Assembly (NCBI GenBank): GCA_020722065.1
Contig: DYLK01000013.1
Location: 1-64,000 of the forward strand
DNA from: Melioribacter roseus
GTDB taxonomy: Bacteria > Bacteroidota > Ignavibacteria > Ignavibacteriales > Melioribacteraceae
Direction: 5' to 3'
Length of the DNA stretch: 64,000 nt
Both the position numbers and the translations under genes were made by a program. Shown here one piece after another: positions 26,520 through 36,877 of this stretch. A model generated the notes under the pieces. The model was not told the DNA's origin and ran no database searches. It was given only the letters and a program-made list of their open reading frames with translations. Numbering within the stretch: the first letter of the stretch is position 1; every line of letters begins with the position of its first letter.

Positions 26520-29500
26520 TGATTACAACCAACATATCAAATACAATCCAGAATTTTGAACGACTTATTAAAAAGGAGCGTTTAACTTTTCTAATTTCGG
26601 AATTACTTCGAGTTGGCTCAATATTTTTACTAATTTTACTTGTTTCTGTTCTTTTTGAGATGATTTTTAGTTTTTCCAGCAATATTAGAACTGGAATATT
26701 TATTTTTCTTGCAACCGCTTTCTTTGCCATTTTCGTAAAATATGTGGTTTTGGCTTCAATTAATTATTTCAAATCAGTTGAATTAAAGGAAATAATTGAT
26801 TTTTCTATTAAAATCGGGGATGAAAATCCATCTATAAAGGATGAACTTGCAAATGCTATTGAAATTTCAAATTCGAAAGTTGAAGGGTTTTCTAAAGATT
26901 TAATTTTTGCGGCGTTAAATTCTATTTTGCAGAAAGTTGATTTTTCAAAATTGGGGAAATCAATTTCAATAAATGTAAATTCAATCAAAACTAGCATTTT
27001 ATCACTTGTAATTTTTCTTACGTTCTTTCTAATTTCACCCGATTTCAATTCGGGTTTGAACAGAATTATTAACTTTTCCCAAGAATTTAAGACAGAAGCT
27101 GATTTGGAATTTGTGGTGAATATTTCAAAAAATGAGATTGTAAAAGGCGATTCCTTAAAAATTGAAATTTTTGCGAAGGGAAAAGCAATTCAAGAAATAT
27201 TCTTCTTTAAGAAAAATAAATCAGACATAATATTTTCACAAAAGTCTATTCAGCTTTCAAATAATTATGCTTTGCTTAAGTTTTATCAAGTGGAGGAAAG
27301 TTTTGATTTTTATCTAAAATCTGAAGAAATAATTAGTGATACTTTTACTGTGAAAGTTGTTGATAAACCGTTTGTAAAGAATTTAGAAATTACAGTTTTT
27401 CCACCTAATTATACAAATTTATCTCCACAAAATTATTCAAATGAAACAGAAATATTTGCATTGCCTGGTAGTAAAATACAAGCTCAAGTTCTTGCAAATA
27501 AACAACTTAGCAAAGGTGAATTTGTAATTAATGATTCTGTTAAATCAAAAATGCAAGTTGATAGAAACCGAGCTAATATTAATTTTGGATTTCGAAATTC
27601 AATAGAATATCATTTTGATTTATATGATAAAAATGAAGAAAAAAGTATAAATCCGATTAAATATTCTATTGTTGAAAAATCTGATTTATTTCCAGAAATT
27701 GAGTTGTTTTTCCCTCAAAAAGATATTGAACTTGCAACCGAAAAATCAATTTTGATTCATTTTAAAATTAATGACGATTTTGGGTTTTCCCGTCTTGAAT
27801 TGAAATATTTTCTTTCAAATAGTGATTTCAAACCAATTTGGGACGAAGTAAAATCTATCAAAATTCCATTTGAAAAGAGAAATTTATCTCAAGAAATTAC
27901 TTTTAATTGGGATTTATCGCAATTGAAGTTAGAAACTGATGATGTTTATACTTTTTATCTTGAAATATTTGATAATGACGAAGTTTTGGGACCCAAATCT
28001 TCAAAATCAAAAGCAATAAAAATTCATTTGCCTTCGCTTGAAGAACTTTTGAATAAATCTGAAAAAGAGCAAAATGAGAATTTTAAGAATTTAGAAGAAA
28101 CATTGAAAGAAGCAGTCGATTTGAAAAAGGAAATGGAAAAACTCTCTCTTGATTTGAAAAAGAAAGAAGAAAAGTTGAATTGGGAAGAACAATCTGAATT
28201 GAAAAAAACGGCTGAAAAGTTAGAAAATCTGGCAAAACAAAGTGAGGAAATCAAAGAAAAAATTGCTGACGAGCAGAAAAATCTTGAAAAAAACAATGTG
28301 CTTTCAGAAAATACAATGGAAAAATATAATCAACTTCAGGAATTGATGAAGCAGTTAAATAATGAAGAATTGATTAAAGCACTTGAAAAAATGAATCAGA
28401 ATCTTGAAAATATGATGCGGGAAGATGCTCAAAAATCTCTTGAGGAATTGAAGAAAAATGAAGAAGCGTTTCGCAAAAGTTTGGAAAGGACAATTGAGTT
28501 GTTTAAGCGAATTCTTGCAGAACAGAAAATGGATGAAATTTCAAAAAGAATAGATGAAATTCAGAAATTGCAAGAAGAAGTGAAGAATGATTTGAAATCT
28601 GGCAAAAGCGATATTATGGAGCAAATGAAGAAGCAAAATGAGATAACAAAAAAGATACAAGATTTGCAAAAAGAGATGGAAAAATTAAATGATTTAGGAA
28701 AGGACATTGATGATTTTCCGAAAAAAGAATCTGAAAATTTGCAAAATGAAATGAAATCGCAGAAAAATGATGAGAAATCATTGAAAGCGATGGAGCAAAT
28801 TATGACAGAAAATTTTGAATTAGCGGAAAATGAACAAAATCAGATTATGGAAAATATGCAAAATTCGTCTCAGCAAATTTCTAATATGCAAATGATGATG
28901 ATGCAACAAAATCAAGCTGATGTACTTGCCAAAATGCTTAATTTAACATCTGAATTAGTTGAAACATCATTTAAGCAAGAAGAACTGGCTAATGATAATT
29001 CTGGTTTGAACGAAATAAAGAATAATTCCAATATTAATAAATTCACCAAACAACAGAATCAGCTTGCTGAAAATGTAAATCAAATCACACAAAAATTGAA
29101 CTCACTTTCTCAAAAAACATTTGCAATTACTCCCGAAATGGCAAATTCAATTGGTTCGGCAAAAAGGGAAATGAATCAAGCCATTAATTCGTTTCAAGAA
29201 GGAAATAACGGGAAGGCGAAAAAACACCAAAATTCAGCTGTGCAAATGTTAAATGATGCTGCAAATCAAATGCAAGCAATGATGAATAATTTGGCAAATC
29301 AGCAATCGCAAGGTGGTGGAATGATGTCGCTTTCACAACAATTAAAACAGATGGCTGGTCAACAAATGCAGATAAATCAATCTACTTCACAAATGCAGAA
29401 AATGGGCGAAAATGGGATGAAAATGGGACAAATGCAAAAGTTGGCAAATCAACAAAGTGCTTTACAAAAATCGCTTGAAGAGTTAGAGAGAGAGGCAAAG

Positions 29501-29860
29501 GAATCTGGTGCGAGTAAAAAAATTCCAGCAAATCTTGAAAAAATTGCTGAAGAAATGAATGAAGTTGTGCGTGGATTGAAATCGCAAAAAGTAGATGATG
29601 AATTGATTAAATCGCAAGATAGAATTCTTTCGAGAATGTTAGAAGCTCAACGATCTATAAATGAGCGTGATTTTGAACAACAGCGTGAATCTTTTTCGGG
29701 CAAAGAAAATGTTAGAAAATCGCCATCAGAAGTTGATGAAAAGACTAAAATGAGTGAAGATAAACTTGATAAAGAATTACAAAGAGCATTAAAATCTGGT
29801 TTTAAGAAAGATTACGAAGAAATTATCCGAGAATACTACAAAAAACTAAAAGCAAAATAG
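26519..29860 (+). CDS. large coiled-coil membrane protein, DUF4175-like
   Basis: 1113 residues from the ATG at 26519, which overlaps the DUF4159 stop as TGATG; a TTG one codon earlier is weaker. Two membrane segments lie at about 25-50 and 58-82 and a third at about 155-175, followed by beta-rich periplasmic-looking modules to about residue 500. From about 505 to 800 the chain is an almost pure charged coiled coil (Glu/Lys heptads), then Gln/Asn/Met-rich to about 1000 and charged again to the end. Layout and the DUF4159 neighbour match DUF4175-like proteins of this phylum. No enzymatic motif; a scaffold or tether in the envelope is possible. Confidence 0.7.
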   Translation: MITTNISNTIQNFERLIKKERLTFLISELLRVGSIFLLILLVSVLFEMIFSFSSNIRTGIFIFLATAFFAIFVKYVVLASINYFKSVELKEIIDFSIKIGDENPSIKDELANAIEISNSKVEGFSKDLIFAALNSILQKVDFSKLGKSISINVNSIKTSILSLVIFLTFFLISPDFNSGLNRIINFSQEFKTEADLEFVVNISKNEIVKGDSLKIEIFAKGKAIQEIFFFKKNKSDIIFSQKSIQLSNNYALLKFYQVEESFDFYLKSEEIISDTFTVKVVDKPFVKNLEITVFPPNYTNLSPQNYSNETEIFALPGSKIQAQVLANKQLSKGEFVINDSVKSKMQVDRNRANINFGFRNSIEYHFDLYDKNEEKSINPIKYSIVEKSDLFPEIELFFPQKDIELATEKSILIHFKINDDFGFSRLELKYFLSNSDFKPIWDEVKSIKIPFEKRNLSQEITFNWDLSQLKLETDDVYTFYLEIFDNDEVLGPKSSKSKAIKIHLPSLEELLNKSEKEQNENFKNLEETLKEAVDLKKEMEKLSLDLKKKEEKLNWEEQSELKKTAEKLENLAKQSEEIKEKIADEQKNLEKNNVLSENTMEKYNQLQELMKQLNNEELIKALEKMNQNLENMMREDAQKSLEELKKNEEAFRKSLERTIELFKRILAEQKMDEISKRIDEIQKLQEEVKNDLKSGKSDIMEQMKKQNEITKKIQDLQKEMEKLNDLGKDIDDFPKKESENLQNEMKSQKNDEKSLKAMEQIMTENFELAENEQNQIMENMQNSSQQISNMQMMMMQQNQADVLAKMLNLTSELVETSFKQEELANDNSGLNEIKNNSNINKFTKQQNQLAENVNQITQKLNSLSQKTFAITPEMANSIGSAKREMNQAINSFQEGNNGKAKKHQNSAVQMLNDAANQMQAMMNNLANQQSQGGGMMSLSQQLKQMAGQQMQINQSTSQMQKMGENGMKMGQMQKLANQQSALQKSLEELEREAKESGASKKIPANLEKIAEEMNEVVRGLKSQKVDDELIKSQDRILSRMLEAQRSINERDFEQQRESFSGKENVRKSPSEVDEKTKMSEDKLDKELQRALKSGFKKDYEEIIREYYKKLKAK

Positions 29861-29994
29861 TTTATCGTCGTGAAAAAAGTTGATTTAAAAAAAGGGAAAG
29901 CTAACATTTTTCAAGATTATACTTTTATGTTGTACAAAAGAAAATAATTCTTTTTGGAATTTGCTAAAATGATTTAATAGAAGTGTGAAATAAA

Positions 29995-30026
29995 TTCACC
30001 TCCAAGGAAAGTTCCTTGAAGGTGAA
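29995..30026. terminator. hairpin between convergent genes
   Basis: TTCACCT/AGGTGAA and CAAGGAA/TTCCTTG pair with one mismatch in between, giving a 14-pair stem with a tiny loop. It lies between the convergent coiled-coil gene and fumC, 15 bases beyond the fumC stop. T-runs are poor on both strands, so termination or mRNA end protection is inferred from place and shape. Confidence 0.55.
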
Positions 30027-30041
30027 AAATTAAAATAGAAT

Positions 30042-31433
30042 TTACGCTTTTGGACCAATCATATCTTCAGGACGAACTGCTTTATCAAATTCTTCGGCAG
30101 TTAATAATCCAGAAGCAATTGCCGCTTCTTTTAGTGTTGTGTTTTCAGCATGTGCTTTTTTTGCAATTTTTGCTGCGTTATCATAACCAATTACAGGATT
30201 TAAAGCAGTAACAAGCATCAATGAGTTATGAAGGAAATAATCAATTTTTTCTTTGTTTGCTTTAATGCCAACAACAGCGTTTCTTGAAAAACTTTCTGAT
30301 GCATCTGATAATAATTTTATTGATTGCAACAAATTATATATCATAACTGGCTTGAAAACATTTAGTTCAAAGTTTCCGCTTGCTCCAGCAAAATTTATAG
30401 CGACATCATTTCCCATGACTTGTGCACAAACCATAGTCATTGCTTCTGATTGTGTCGGGTTTACTTTGCCTGGCATAATTGAACTACCAGGTTCATTTTC
30501 AGGAAGTGAAATTTCTCCGATTCCGCAACGTGGACCAGAACCTAACCAGCGAACATCATTAGCTATTTTCATTAATGAAGCTGCAAGAGTTTTCATAACA
30601 CCGCTTGCTTCAACAATTGCATCGTGTCCTGCAAGTGCTTCGAATTTATTTGGGGCTGTTTTGAATGTAATTCCACTAATTTCTGATATTTTTTTTGCAG
30701 ATAGTTCAGCAAATTTTGGATGAGTGTTTAATCCAGTTCCAACTGCAGTGCCACCAAGTGCTAATTCTGAAAGTCTTGGTAAACACGAGTTAATTCTGTC
30801 TAATCCGTTTGATAATTGTTGAACGTAACCAGAAAATTCTTGTCCTAATGTCAAAGGAACTGCATCCATTAAATGAGTTCTACCAATTTTTACGATGTTC
30901 TTAAATTCATCAGCTTTGACTTGAAGTGCATCTCGCAATTCAATTATTGCAGGAATTAAACGATTTGTAATTTGTTCAACTGCAGCGATGTGCATTGCCG
31001 TAGGGAAAGTATCATTTGAAGATTGTGCTTTGTTCACATCATCATTAGGATGAATTGGTTTTTTGCTTCCGAGTTCACCACCAGCAATTTCAATTGCTCT
31101 ATTGGCAATAACTTCGTTAGCATTCATATTTGTTTGAGTTCCACTACCGGTTTGCCAAACAACAAGAGGAAAATGTTCATCTAATTTTCCTTCAATAACT
31201 TCATCAGCAGCTTGAATAATTAAATTTGCTTTTTCTTGTGAAAGCGTTCCTAACTGGGCATTAGCCATTGCAGCAGCTTTCTTTAAAATACCAAGTGCTC
31301 TAATTAATTCTCGGGGAAAACGTTCTCCACCAATTTTGAAATTCATTAAAGAGCGTGCAGTTTGTGCTCCGTAGTACTTATCAACGGGAACTTTAATTTC
31401 TCCCATTGTGTCTTTTTCGATTCTGTATTCCAT
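30042..31433 (-). CDS. fumC: class II fumarate hydratase
   Basis: Interconverts fumarate and malate in the citric acid cycle; oxygen-stable enzyme without an iron-sulfur cluster. 463 residues, the standard size. Signature [13 protein letters not shown] lies near 317-329 on the catalytic loop; also [19 protein letters not shown] near 95 and [19 protein letters not shown] near 182, with the catalytic His. AGAGG precedes the ATG. Argininosuccinate lyase and aspartase share the fold, but the HLMDAVPLT segment and overall match fit FumC. It stands alone on its strand. Confidence 0.96.
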   Translation of the reverse strand: MEYRIEKDTMGEIKVPVDKYYGAQTARSLMNFKIGGERFPRELIRALGILKKAAAMANAQLGTLSQEKANLIIQAADEVIEGKLDEHFPLVVWQTGSGTQTNMNANEVIANRAIEIAGGELGSKKPIHPNDDVNKAQSSNDTFPTAMHIAAVEQITNRLIPAIIELRDALQVKADEFKNIVKIGRTHLMDAVPLTLGQEFSGYVQQLSNGLDRINSCLPRLSELALGGTAVGTGLNTHPKFAELSAKKISEISGITFKTAPNKFEALAGHDAIVEASGVMKTLAASLMKIANDVRWLGSGPRCGIGEISLPENEPGSSIMPGKVNPTQSEAMTMVCAQVMGNDVAINFAGASGNFELNVFKPVMIYNLLQSIKLLSDASESFSRNAVVGIKANKEKIDYFLHNSLMLVTALNPVIGYDNAAKIAKKAHAENTTLKEAAIASGLLTAEEFDKAVRPEDMIGPKA

Positions 31434-31612
31434 TGTTTACCTCTAATATTAAACAAATTATTTTTGTGTGGCTCAAAATTAAGACAAACTTATCTTTATA
31501 TCAAACTTATTGAAAAACTATTTAGTTTTTGCTTATCAGTTTAAGATTTTTATAGAATTTAAAGGTTGAGTAAGATTGAGCTAATTGAATAATTCTTTTG
31601 TCAGAAATCTTT

Positions 31613-32458
31613 TCATTTGAAAAATATAAAATCTTCGGGATTTAACGGTTTTTCGTTTTTCCAAATTTCAAAATGAAGATGTGGACCAGTTGTATTATAG
31701 CCTGAATTTCCACTTAGGGCAATCAATTCTCCTTGGAAAACAAATTCACCTTCTTTTTTGAGTAATGCATTACAATGCTTAAAAACAGTTCGATAAGAAT
31801 TGTTATTTTGAATAATAATTACATTTCCATCTGTTGCTGTAAAAGCAGCAAAAATTACATAACCATTTGCGGGGGAATAAACTGGAGTATTTTGTCTGAC
31901 TGTAAAATCTACTCCAAAATGATTCTTTTTGGGATTGTATTTGTTAGCGATATTACCATTTTCAATTGGGCTAATAAAGAAAATAATATCGGATTTTGCT
32001 TTACTATCTTGCGGGGTAATTATTTCGAGAGCGTTTTCAAATATTCCTAAAAAATAACCACCTTTTTCAATTTTATTTTTAATTGGTTCTTCGCGTAAAC
32101 TGTCTATGATTGCGCTGTTTGTGTCTGTGGAATCAATTCCAGCTAACTGAATAGAATAAAGCAATTTTCTGTTTAATCTTACCATTTTGTTCATTTCTAA
32201 AGTCAAAATGGAAACTCTTTCTTCAAGGTTAATAATTTTTGCTTTTTCAGAATCCATTCTTTGATTTTCTATCCAAAAAAGAAAATCTCGCATTGGAGTG
32301 AAAGTGAACAAAAATATCGCAAGAATCAACATCGAAAAAGAATAAGCCAGAATTATTAAACTAAGTTTTACAAATGAAATTTTATGCCTTTTTACTACAG
32401 AAGAAGGGAAGTGTGGTGTAAAATAAACTGATGATTTTAATATATCTCGAATTTTCAT
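31613..32458 (-). CDS. M23-family murein endopeptidase, membrane anchored
   Basis: 281 residues. A single membrane helix at about 29-53 follows a short basic cytoplasmic end, then a short coiled coil (about 60-105). The C-terminal LytM/M23 domain holds the zinc motifs HFGVD near 178, HCNAL near 227 and HLHFE near 261, all intact, so it is probably an active zinc peptidase cutting peptidoglycan cross-links rather than an EnvC/NlpD-like inactive activator. The N-terminal layout resembles MepM-like enzymes of Bacteroidota. It is divergent from the first glycosyltransferase gene with a 248-base gap. Confidence 0.9.
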   Translation of the reverse strand: MKIRDILKSSVYFTPHFPSSVVKRHKISFVKLSLIILAYSFSMLILAIFLFTFTPMRDFLFWIENQRMDSEKAKIINLEERVSILTLEMNKMVRLNRKLLYSIQLAGIDSTDTNSAIIDSLREEPIKNKIEKGGYFLGIFENALEIITPQDSKAKSDIIFFISPIENGNIANKYNPKKNHFGVDFTVRQNTPVYSPANGYVIFAAFTATDGNVIIIQNNNSYRTVFKHCNALLKKEGEFVFQGELIALSGNSGYNTTGPHLHFEIWKNEKPLNPEDFIFFK

Positions 32459-32530
32459 ATTTCTTAAAATTATTTGTGCAAAAATAAGGAAATCTAATTT
32501 CTAATTCTTGTTGCCTTGATTTATTTCTGA

Positions 32531-32593
32531 AATGAATGTTCATTTTCAATTTTGCTAACCGAAAAATGTTAACTTTCAGTAAATTGGTTAACG
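32531..32593. promoter_or_regulatory. palindromes in a divergent promoter region
   Basis: AAATGAA and TTCATTT (32531-32537, 32540-32546) form a palindrome, and GTTAAC occurs twice (32569-32574 and 32588-32593), 19 bases apart start to start. They lie in the 248-base gap between the M23 peptidase and the first glycosyltransferase. Operator function is a guess. Confidence 0.25.
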
Positions 32594-32706
32594 AATTTTT
32601 GATTTTATTAAAGAAATTTATTATTAGCAATTCAAATATTTTTTTCTTGCTAATTTTACTTTTCACCATAATTTAGCCTTTTTATTAACTACTTAATTGA
32701 TTTAGA

Positions 32707-33774
32707 ATGAATATTTTATTTTTGAATTCCGCACGAGCTTGGGGTGGAAATGAAAAATGGACGAAAATGGCAAGTGAATCTTTAAGCAAAGAACATAATG
32801 TGTTTTTTGCTTATAGAAAAGATGTTGTTGGGAAAATGTTTAAAGTGAAGAAAATCAAACTGCCTTTTTTAAGTGAGTTGGACTTTTTTACAATCTTTAA
32901 ATTAATTTCGTTCATTTTGACAAATAAAATTGAAATTCTAATTCCAACAAAAAAGAAAGATTATTTCCTTGCGGGAATAGCATGTCTTTTAACCAGACGA
33001 AAAAATGTTTTGCGTCTTGGAATTGTTCGCGAGATGGGAAATTCAATATTTAATAAATTAATTTACAAAACTCTTGCTGATGGAATTATTGTAAATGCGA
33101 AGCAAATTGAAGAAACATTGCTAAAAACAGATTATATGCGAAATCAGAAAATTGCAGTAATTTATAATGGAGTTGAACCGATTCTGATTGATAAATCAAA
33201 CTATGAAGAAAACACTCAGAATAAATTCCAGATAATTTCAGTTGGTAGCCTAATAAAAAGGAAAAAAATGGATTTGGTGATTCTCGCTTTTGCTCAATTT
33301 GTGAATCAAACAAAAATTGCAAATGCCGAATTATTGATTGTCGGCGAAGGCGAAGAATTAGAAAATCTAAAAGAAATTGCAAAACAAAATAGAATAGGGG
33401 GAATGGTGAAATTCCCAGGATTTGTGAATAATCCTTTCAATCAATTTAAAGATTCTGATGTTTTTATTCTTTGTTCTGAAAATGAAGGTATTTCGAACGC
33501 AATTCTGGAAGCAATGTTTTTGGGAAAAGTTGTAATTTCAACAGTTGCTGGCGGAATTGATTACGCTTTGGAAAATGGGAAAAATGGATTTGTTGTTGAA
33601 GAAAATCCCAAACAAATTGCTGATATTTTAGAAAAAGTTTATTTTAATGAAGAATTGCGGCATCAACTCGGCACTGAAGCAAAAGCAACAATTTCTGAAA
33701 AATTCTCATTAGAAAGAATGCAGACCAATATTGTAAATTTTTTATTTAAAATAATAGAGAATAAAGCCGTTTGA
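32707..33774 (+). CDS. glycosyltransferase family 4
   Basis: GT-B fold retaining glycosyltransferase, 355 residues. The N-terminal domain starts with NSARAWGGNEKWT, the usual acceptor-side glycine motif. The C-terminal domain starts at IISVGSLIKRKKMDLVI (about 177) and contains the nucleotide-sugar Ex7E motif in SENEGISNAILEAM near 258-271. No membrane segment; it probably acts on a lipid-linked glycan at the cytoplasmic face. First of nine consecutive transferase genes; its TGA overlaps the TTG start of the next. Donor and acceptor unknown. Confidence 0.88.
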   Translation: MNILFLNSARAWGGNEKWTKMASESLSKEHNVFFAYRKDVVGKMFKVKKIKLPFLSELDFFTIFKLISFILTNKIEILIPTKKKDYFLAGIACLLTRRKNVLRLGIVREMGNSIFNKLIYKTLADGIIVNAKQIEETLLKTDYMRNQKIAVIYNGVEPILIDKSNYEENTQNKFQIISVGSLIKRKKMDLVILAFAQFVNQTKIANAELLIVGEGEELENLKEIAKQNRIGGMVKFPGFVNNPFNQFKDSDVFILCSENEGISNAILEAMFLGKVVISTVAGGIDYALENGKNGFVVEENPKQIADILEKVYFNEELRHQLGTEAKATISEKFSLERMQTNIVNFLFKIIENKAV

Positions 33775-34874
33775 ATTCTGAAAAGTTAAATATCATGTTC
33801 ATCAATTCTATTGCCCCAAATAAATATGGTGGTGGTGAAAAATGGATGCTAACTGCGGCAAGTGGTTTGATGAAAAAAGGACATTCAGTGGTAATTGCTG
33901 GAAAAACAAATTCCATTTTTCTTGAAAAAGCCAAAAATTTGAAATTGAAAACAGAAGAAATAAACATTAAAGGCGATTTTGACCCGATAAAATCCTTCAA
34001 AATTTCAAAATATTTGAAGAAAAATAAAATACATGTTTTAATCTGTAATTTTAATAAAGATGTTCGTGTCGCGGGACTTGGGGCGAGAATTGCCAAAACT
34101 CCACTTGTTTTAGCTCGACATGGCTTACAAATTATCGACAAACGAGCTATTCACAAATTAACATTAAAATATTTGGTTGATGGAATAATAACAAATTCGA
34201 ACACAATCAAGCAAATTTATGATTCATATAATTGGTTTGAGCAAGATTTTGTCAAAGTAATTTTTAATGGCGTTCAGATTAATGATGAAATTTCTGCATA
34301 CAATTATCAAGCTGAATTTCCAGGGAAGAAAATTATTTTTTCTGCGGGAAGATTTGTTGAACAAAAAGGATTTGAATATTTAATTCAAAGTGCTGAAATT
34401 CTGAATTTGCAAAGGCAAGATTTGGTTTTTGCAATTGCTGGCGAAGGTGAATTGGAAAATCAGTTGAAACAATTAGTTAAGTCTAAAAAATTAGAAAATA
34501 CAATTAAATTTCTTGGTTTTAAGAATGATATTCTACCTTTTATTAAAGGAGCAGATATTTTCGTTTTGCCGTCACTTTATGAAGGAATGCCGAATGTTGT
34601 AATGGAAGCAATGTCGGTTGCCAAGCCTGTAATTGCAACAAATGTAAATGGAACAGCGGAATTGATAGAAGAAAATCAAACTGGATTTACAATTCCAATA
34701 AAAAATCCACAAATATTAGCTGAGAAAATAAATTTAATAATTGATGATAAAGAAAAATTGATAGAACTTGGGTTAAATGGGAAAAATAGAGTTGAAAAAC
34801 TATTCTCAATTGAAAGAATGATAACGAATTTAGAAAATTATTTTTATGAATCAATCAATAAGCAGAAAGCCTAA
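33771..34874 (+). CDS. glycosyltransferase family 4
   Basis: 367 residues, GT-B fold, close in layout to the gene before (NSIAPNKYGGGEKWM at the N terminus against NSARAWGGNEKWT there), so the two may be paralogues. Donor domain: IFSAGRFVEQKGFEYLI near 185 and Ex7E in YEGMPNVVMEAM near 267. The start is a TTG overlapping the previous TGA; an ATG eight codons later is possible, and neither has a clear ribosome binding site. A putative glycan-assembly enzyme; specificity cannot be read from sequence. Confidence 0.87.
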   Translation: MNSEKLNIMFINSIAPNKYGGGEKWMLTAASGLMKKGHSVVIAGKTNSIFLEKAKNLKLKTEEINIKGDFDPIKSFKISKYLKKNKIHVLICNFNKDVRVAGLGARIAKTPLVLARHGLQIIDKRAIHKLTLKYLVDGIITNSNTIKQIYDSYNWFEQDFVKVIFNGVQINDEISAYNYQAEFPGKKIIFSAGRFVEQKGFEYLIQSAEILNLQRQDLVFAIAGEGELENQLKQLVKSKKLENTIKFLGFKNDILPFIKGADIFVLPSLYEGMPNVVMEAMSVAKPVIATNVNGTAELIEENQTGFTIPIKNPQILAEKINLIIDDKEKLIELGLNGKNRVEKLFSIERMITNLENYFYESINKQKA

Positions 34875-34876
34875 TT

Positions 34877-35923
34877 TTGAAAAAGTTGTTCGATGAAATA
34901 TCACTTATTATCAAGAAAATTCTAATTACATTTTTAACAATTTTCACGAAAAAGAGGGAAATTCCAACTTTCCCAATTAAAAAGCCGAAATCAATTGCAA
35001 TAATTGCACAGGAAAGAATTGGCGATTCAATTTTGCTAACTCCGTTGATATTTAACTTACGCAAAAACATTCCCGATTTGAAAATTGTACTTATTACACT
35101 CAGCCCAGATTCGTACAATTTCTTCAAAAATGATAAAAACATAGATAAAATCTTTTTTGTGAAAGCTAATTACATTAAATATTTCAAAGAAATAAGAAAA
35201 TACCATTTTGATATTCTTTTCAATACAAAAGATCATCCTTCATTTACATTTATTTATCAAACATTGTTGATTAAAGCAGATATTAAAATTGGAATAAAGC
35301 ATCAATTTCATGAAAAATTTTATGATTACTTGTTGTTTTTCCCATATTTCGAGCACATTATAAAAAAGAATTGCGGAATTTTAAGGTTACTTGATATTGA
35401 AACAAATGATGAAATATGTAGGCCATATATTCCTCAAAATGAAATTTCAGAGGAAATTCGCTTGATTTTGCCAGAAATATCAAAACAAAAAATTGTAGGA
35501 ATAAATTTGAGTGCGGGAGAAAAATCTCGTGAACTTTCTCTTGAACAATTGAATGAATTAATTCCTAAATTGAAATGCAAAATTATTCTTTTCAGCATGC
35601 CGTCTCGAAGTGGAGAAAAAGAATTTCTCGAAAATAAACATCAGAATATATTAAAAACGCCGAAAACTAAAAGTTTTAGCGATGTTGTTGAATTGATTAA
35701 AAATATTGATATTTTAATTTCGCCTGACACTTCTCTAATTCACGTTGCATCAAGTTTTAACAAAAAAATAGTTGGAGTTTACCGAAATGACCCAATTCAT
35801 CATAAAAGATTTTATCCATTTGTAACAAATTTTAAGCAAATAATTTCAAAAACTGATTCTCTGAAGGACGTAATTATAGAAGAAGTTTACGAAGCTGTTT
35901 CAGAATTAATTTCGATTGAGTAG
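34877..35923 (+). CDS. glycosyltransferase family 9 (heptosyltransferase-like)
   Basis: 348 residues with the family 9 landmarks: IAQERIGDSILLTPLIF near 38-54, where the GD pair is conserved, and ISPDTSLIHVASSFNKKIVG near 278-297. Family 9 enzymes usually add heptose to lipopolysaccharide inner core. The only usable start is a TTG two bases after the previous stop codon. A hydrophobic N-terminal stretch (about 9-22) could associate with the membrane. Heptose use is not proven; no heptose biosynthesis genes are in the window. Confidence 0.85.
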   Translation: MKKLFDEISLIIKKILITFLTIFTKKREIPTFPIKKPKSIAIIAQERIGDSILLTPLIFNLRKNIPDLKIVLITLSPDSYNFFKNDKNIDKIFFVKANYIKYFKEIRKYHFDILFNTKDHPSFTFIYQTLLIKADIKIGIKHQFHEKFYDYLLFFPYFEHIIKKNCGILRLLDIETNDEICRPYIPQNEISEEIRLILPEISKQKIVGINLSAGEKSRELSLEQLNELIPKLKCKIILFSMPSRSGEKEFLENKHQNILKTPKTKSFSDVVELIKNIDILISPDTSLIHVASSFNKKIVGVYRNDPIHHKRFYPFVTNFKQIISKTDSLKDVIIEEVYEAVSELISIE

Positions 35924-35926
35924 AAA

Positions 35927-36877
35927 ATGAAAATTAGCGGTTTTACAATTGCAAAAAACACATCAAAACTTTACTATCCTATTAAACAGTCAATTTTATC
36001 AATTCTTCCGATTGTAGATGAATTTGTTGTTGCTTTGGGCGATTGCGATTTGGACGACACAACGGAAAGAGAAATTCTTTCAATAAATAGTGAAAAAATT
36101 AAAATTGTTCGCACAATTTGGGATTCTGAAAAATTTTCTGGCGGAACAGAAGCTGCTCGGCAAACTGATATTGCAAAATCGCATTGCACTGGCGATTGGC
36201 TATTTTATATTCAAGCTGATGAAGTAATTCATGAGAAAGATTTACCCGCAATTCAAAAAGCTTGTTCTGATTATTTAAATAACACAGAAGTCGAAGGATT
36301 TATTTTTCAATATTTACATTTTTGGGGTGATTATAATCACCACCAAATTGCACACGGTTGGTACAAAAATGAAATTAGAATAATCAGAAATCTTCCCGAA
36401 ATTCATTCTTGGAGAGATGCACAATCATTCAGAAAAATTCCAAATTTTGATGGAATAAATTATAGGCAGACGGAAAACACATTTAAATTACGTGTTAAAA
36501 AAATTCCCGCTAATGTTTTTCATTATGGTTGGGTTCGTCCGCCAAGATTAATGCAAAACAAAAATAAAATATTTAACGCATTATATATTGGCAAGAAAAA
36601 AGTTAATCAAATTTATGAAAATAAACCTACTACTTATGATTATGGTCCACTTGGACGAGCAAAAATTTTTGAAGGAACTCACCCAAAAGTTATGGAAGAA
36701 TGGATTCTGAAATTTGATTGGTCAGAAGACTTAAATTATACTAAAAAAGATTTGAACCAAAATCGAGAAAAGCATAAACACGATAGAATTAGGAATAAAA
36801 TTCTAACATTTTTTGAGCAAAATTTTTTAAAAGGGAAAGAAATTGGTGGTTTCAAGAATTACATTGAGCTGAGATAA
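35927..36877 (+). CDS. glycosyltransferase family 2-like protein
   Basis: 316 residues, GT-A fold. The N terminus reads GFTIAKNTSKLYYPIKQSIL, then VDEFVVALGDCDLDDTTE near 33-50, and a DxD-like acidic site in WLFYIQADEVIHEKD near 91-105. The C terminus has HYGWVRPPRLMQNK near 198 and a charged tail. This subgroup is not the standard WaaE type, and the donor is unknown. The gene is 3 bases from the upstream gene and overlaps the next by 1 base (TAATG). Confidence 0.8.
   Translation: MKISGFTIAKNTSKLYYPIKQSILSILPIVDEFVVALGDCDLDDTTEREILSINSEKIKIVRTIWDSEKFSGGTEAARQTDIAKSHCTGDWLFYIQADEVIHEKDLPAIQKACSDYLNNTEVEGFIFQYLHFWGDYNHHQIAHGWYKNEIRIIRNLPEIHSWRDAQSFRKIPNFDGINYRQTENTFKLRVKKIPANVFHYGWVRPPRLMQNKNKIFNALYIGKKKVNQIYENKPTTYDYGPLGRAKIFEGTHPKVMEEWILKFDWSEDLNYTKKDLNQNREKHKHDRIRNKILTFFEQNFLKGKEIGGFKNYIELR

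Noticed and set aside
28024-29860. Tandem DNA repeat in the coiled-coil gene
   Set aside because: The apparent periodicity comes from Glu/Lys heptads and Gln/Met runs, not from repeated DNA units.
30253-30723. 156-codon open frame opposite fumC
   Set aside because: Antisense shadow of a fully conserved enzyme; no ribosome binding site or recognisable domain.
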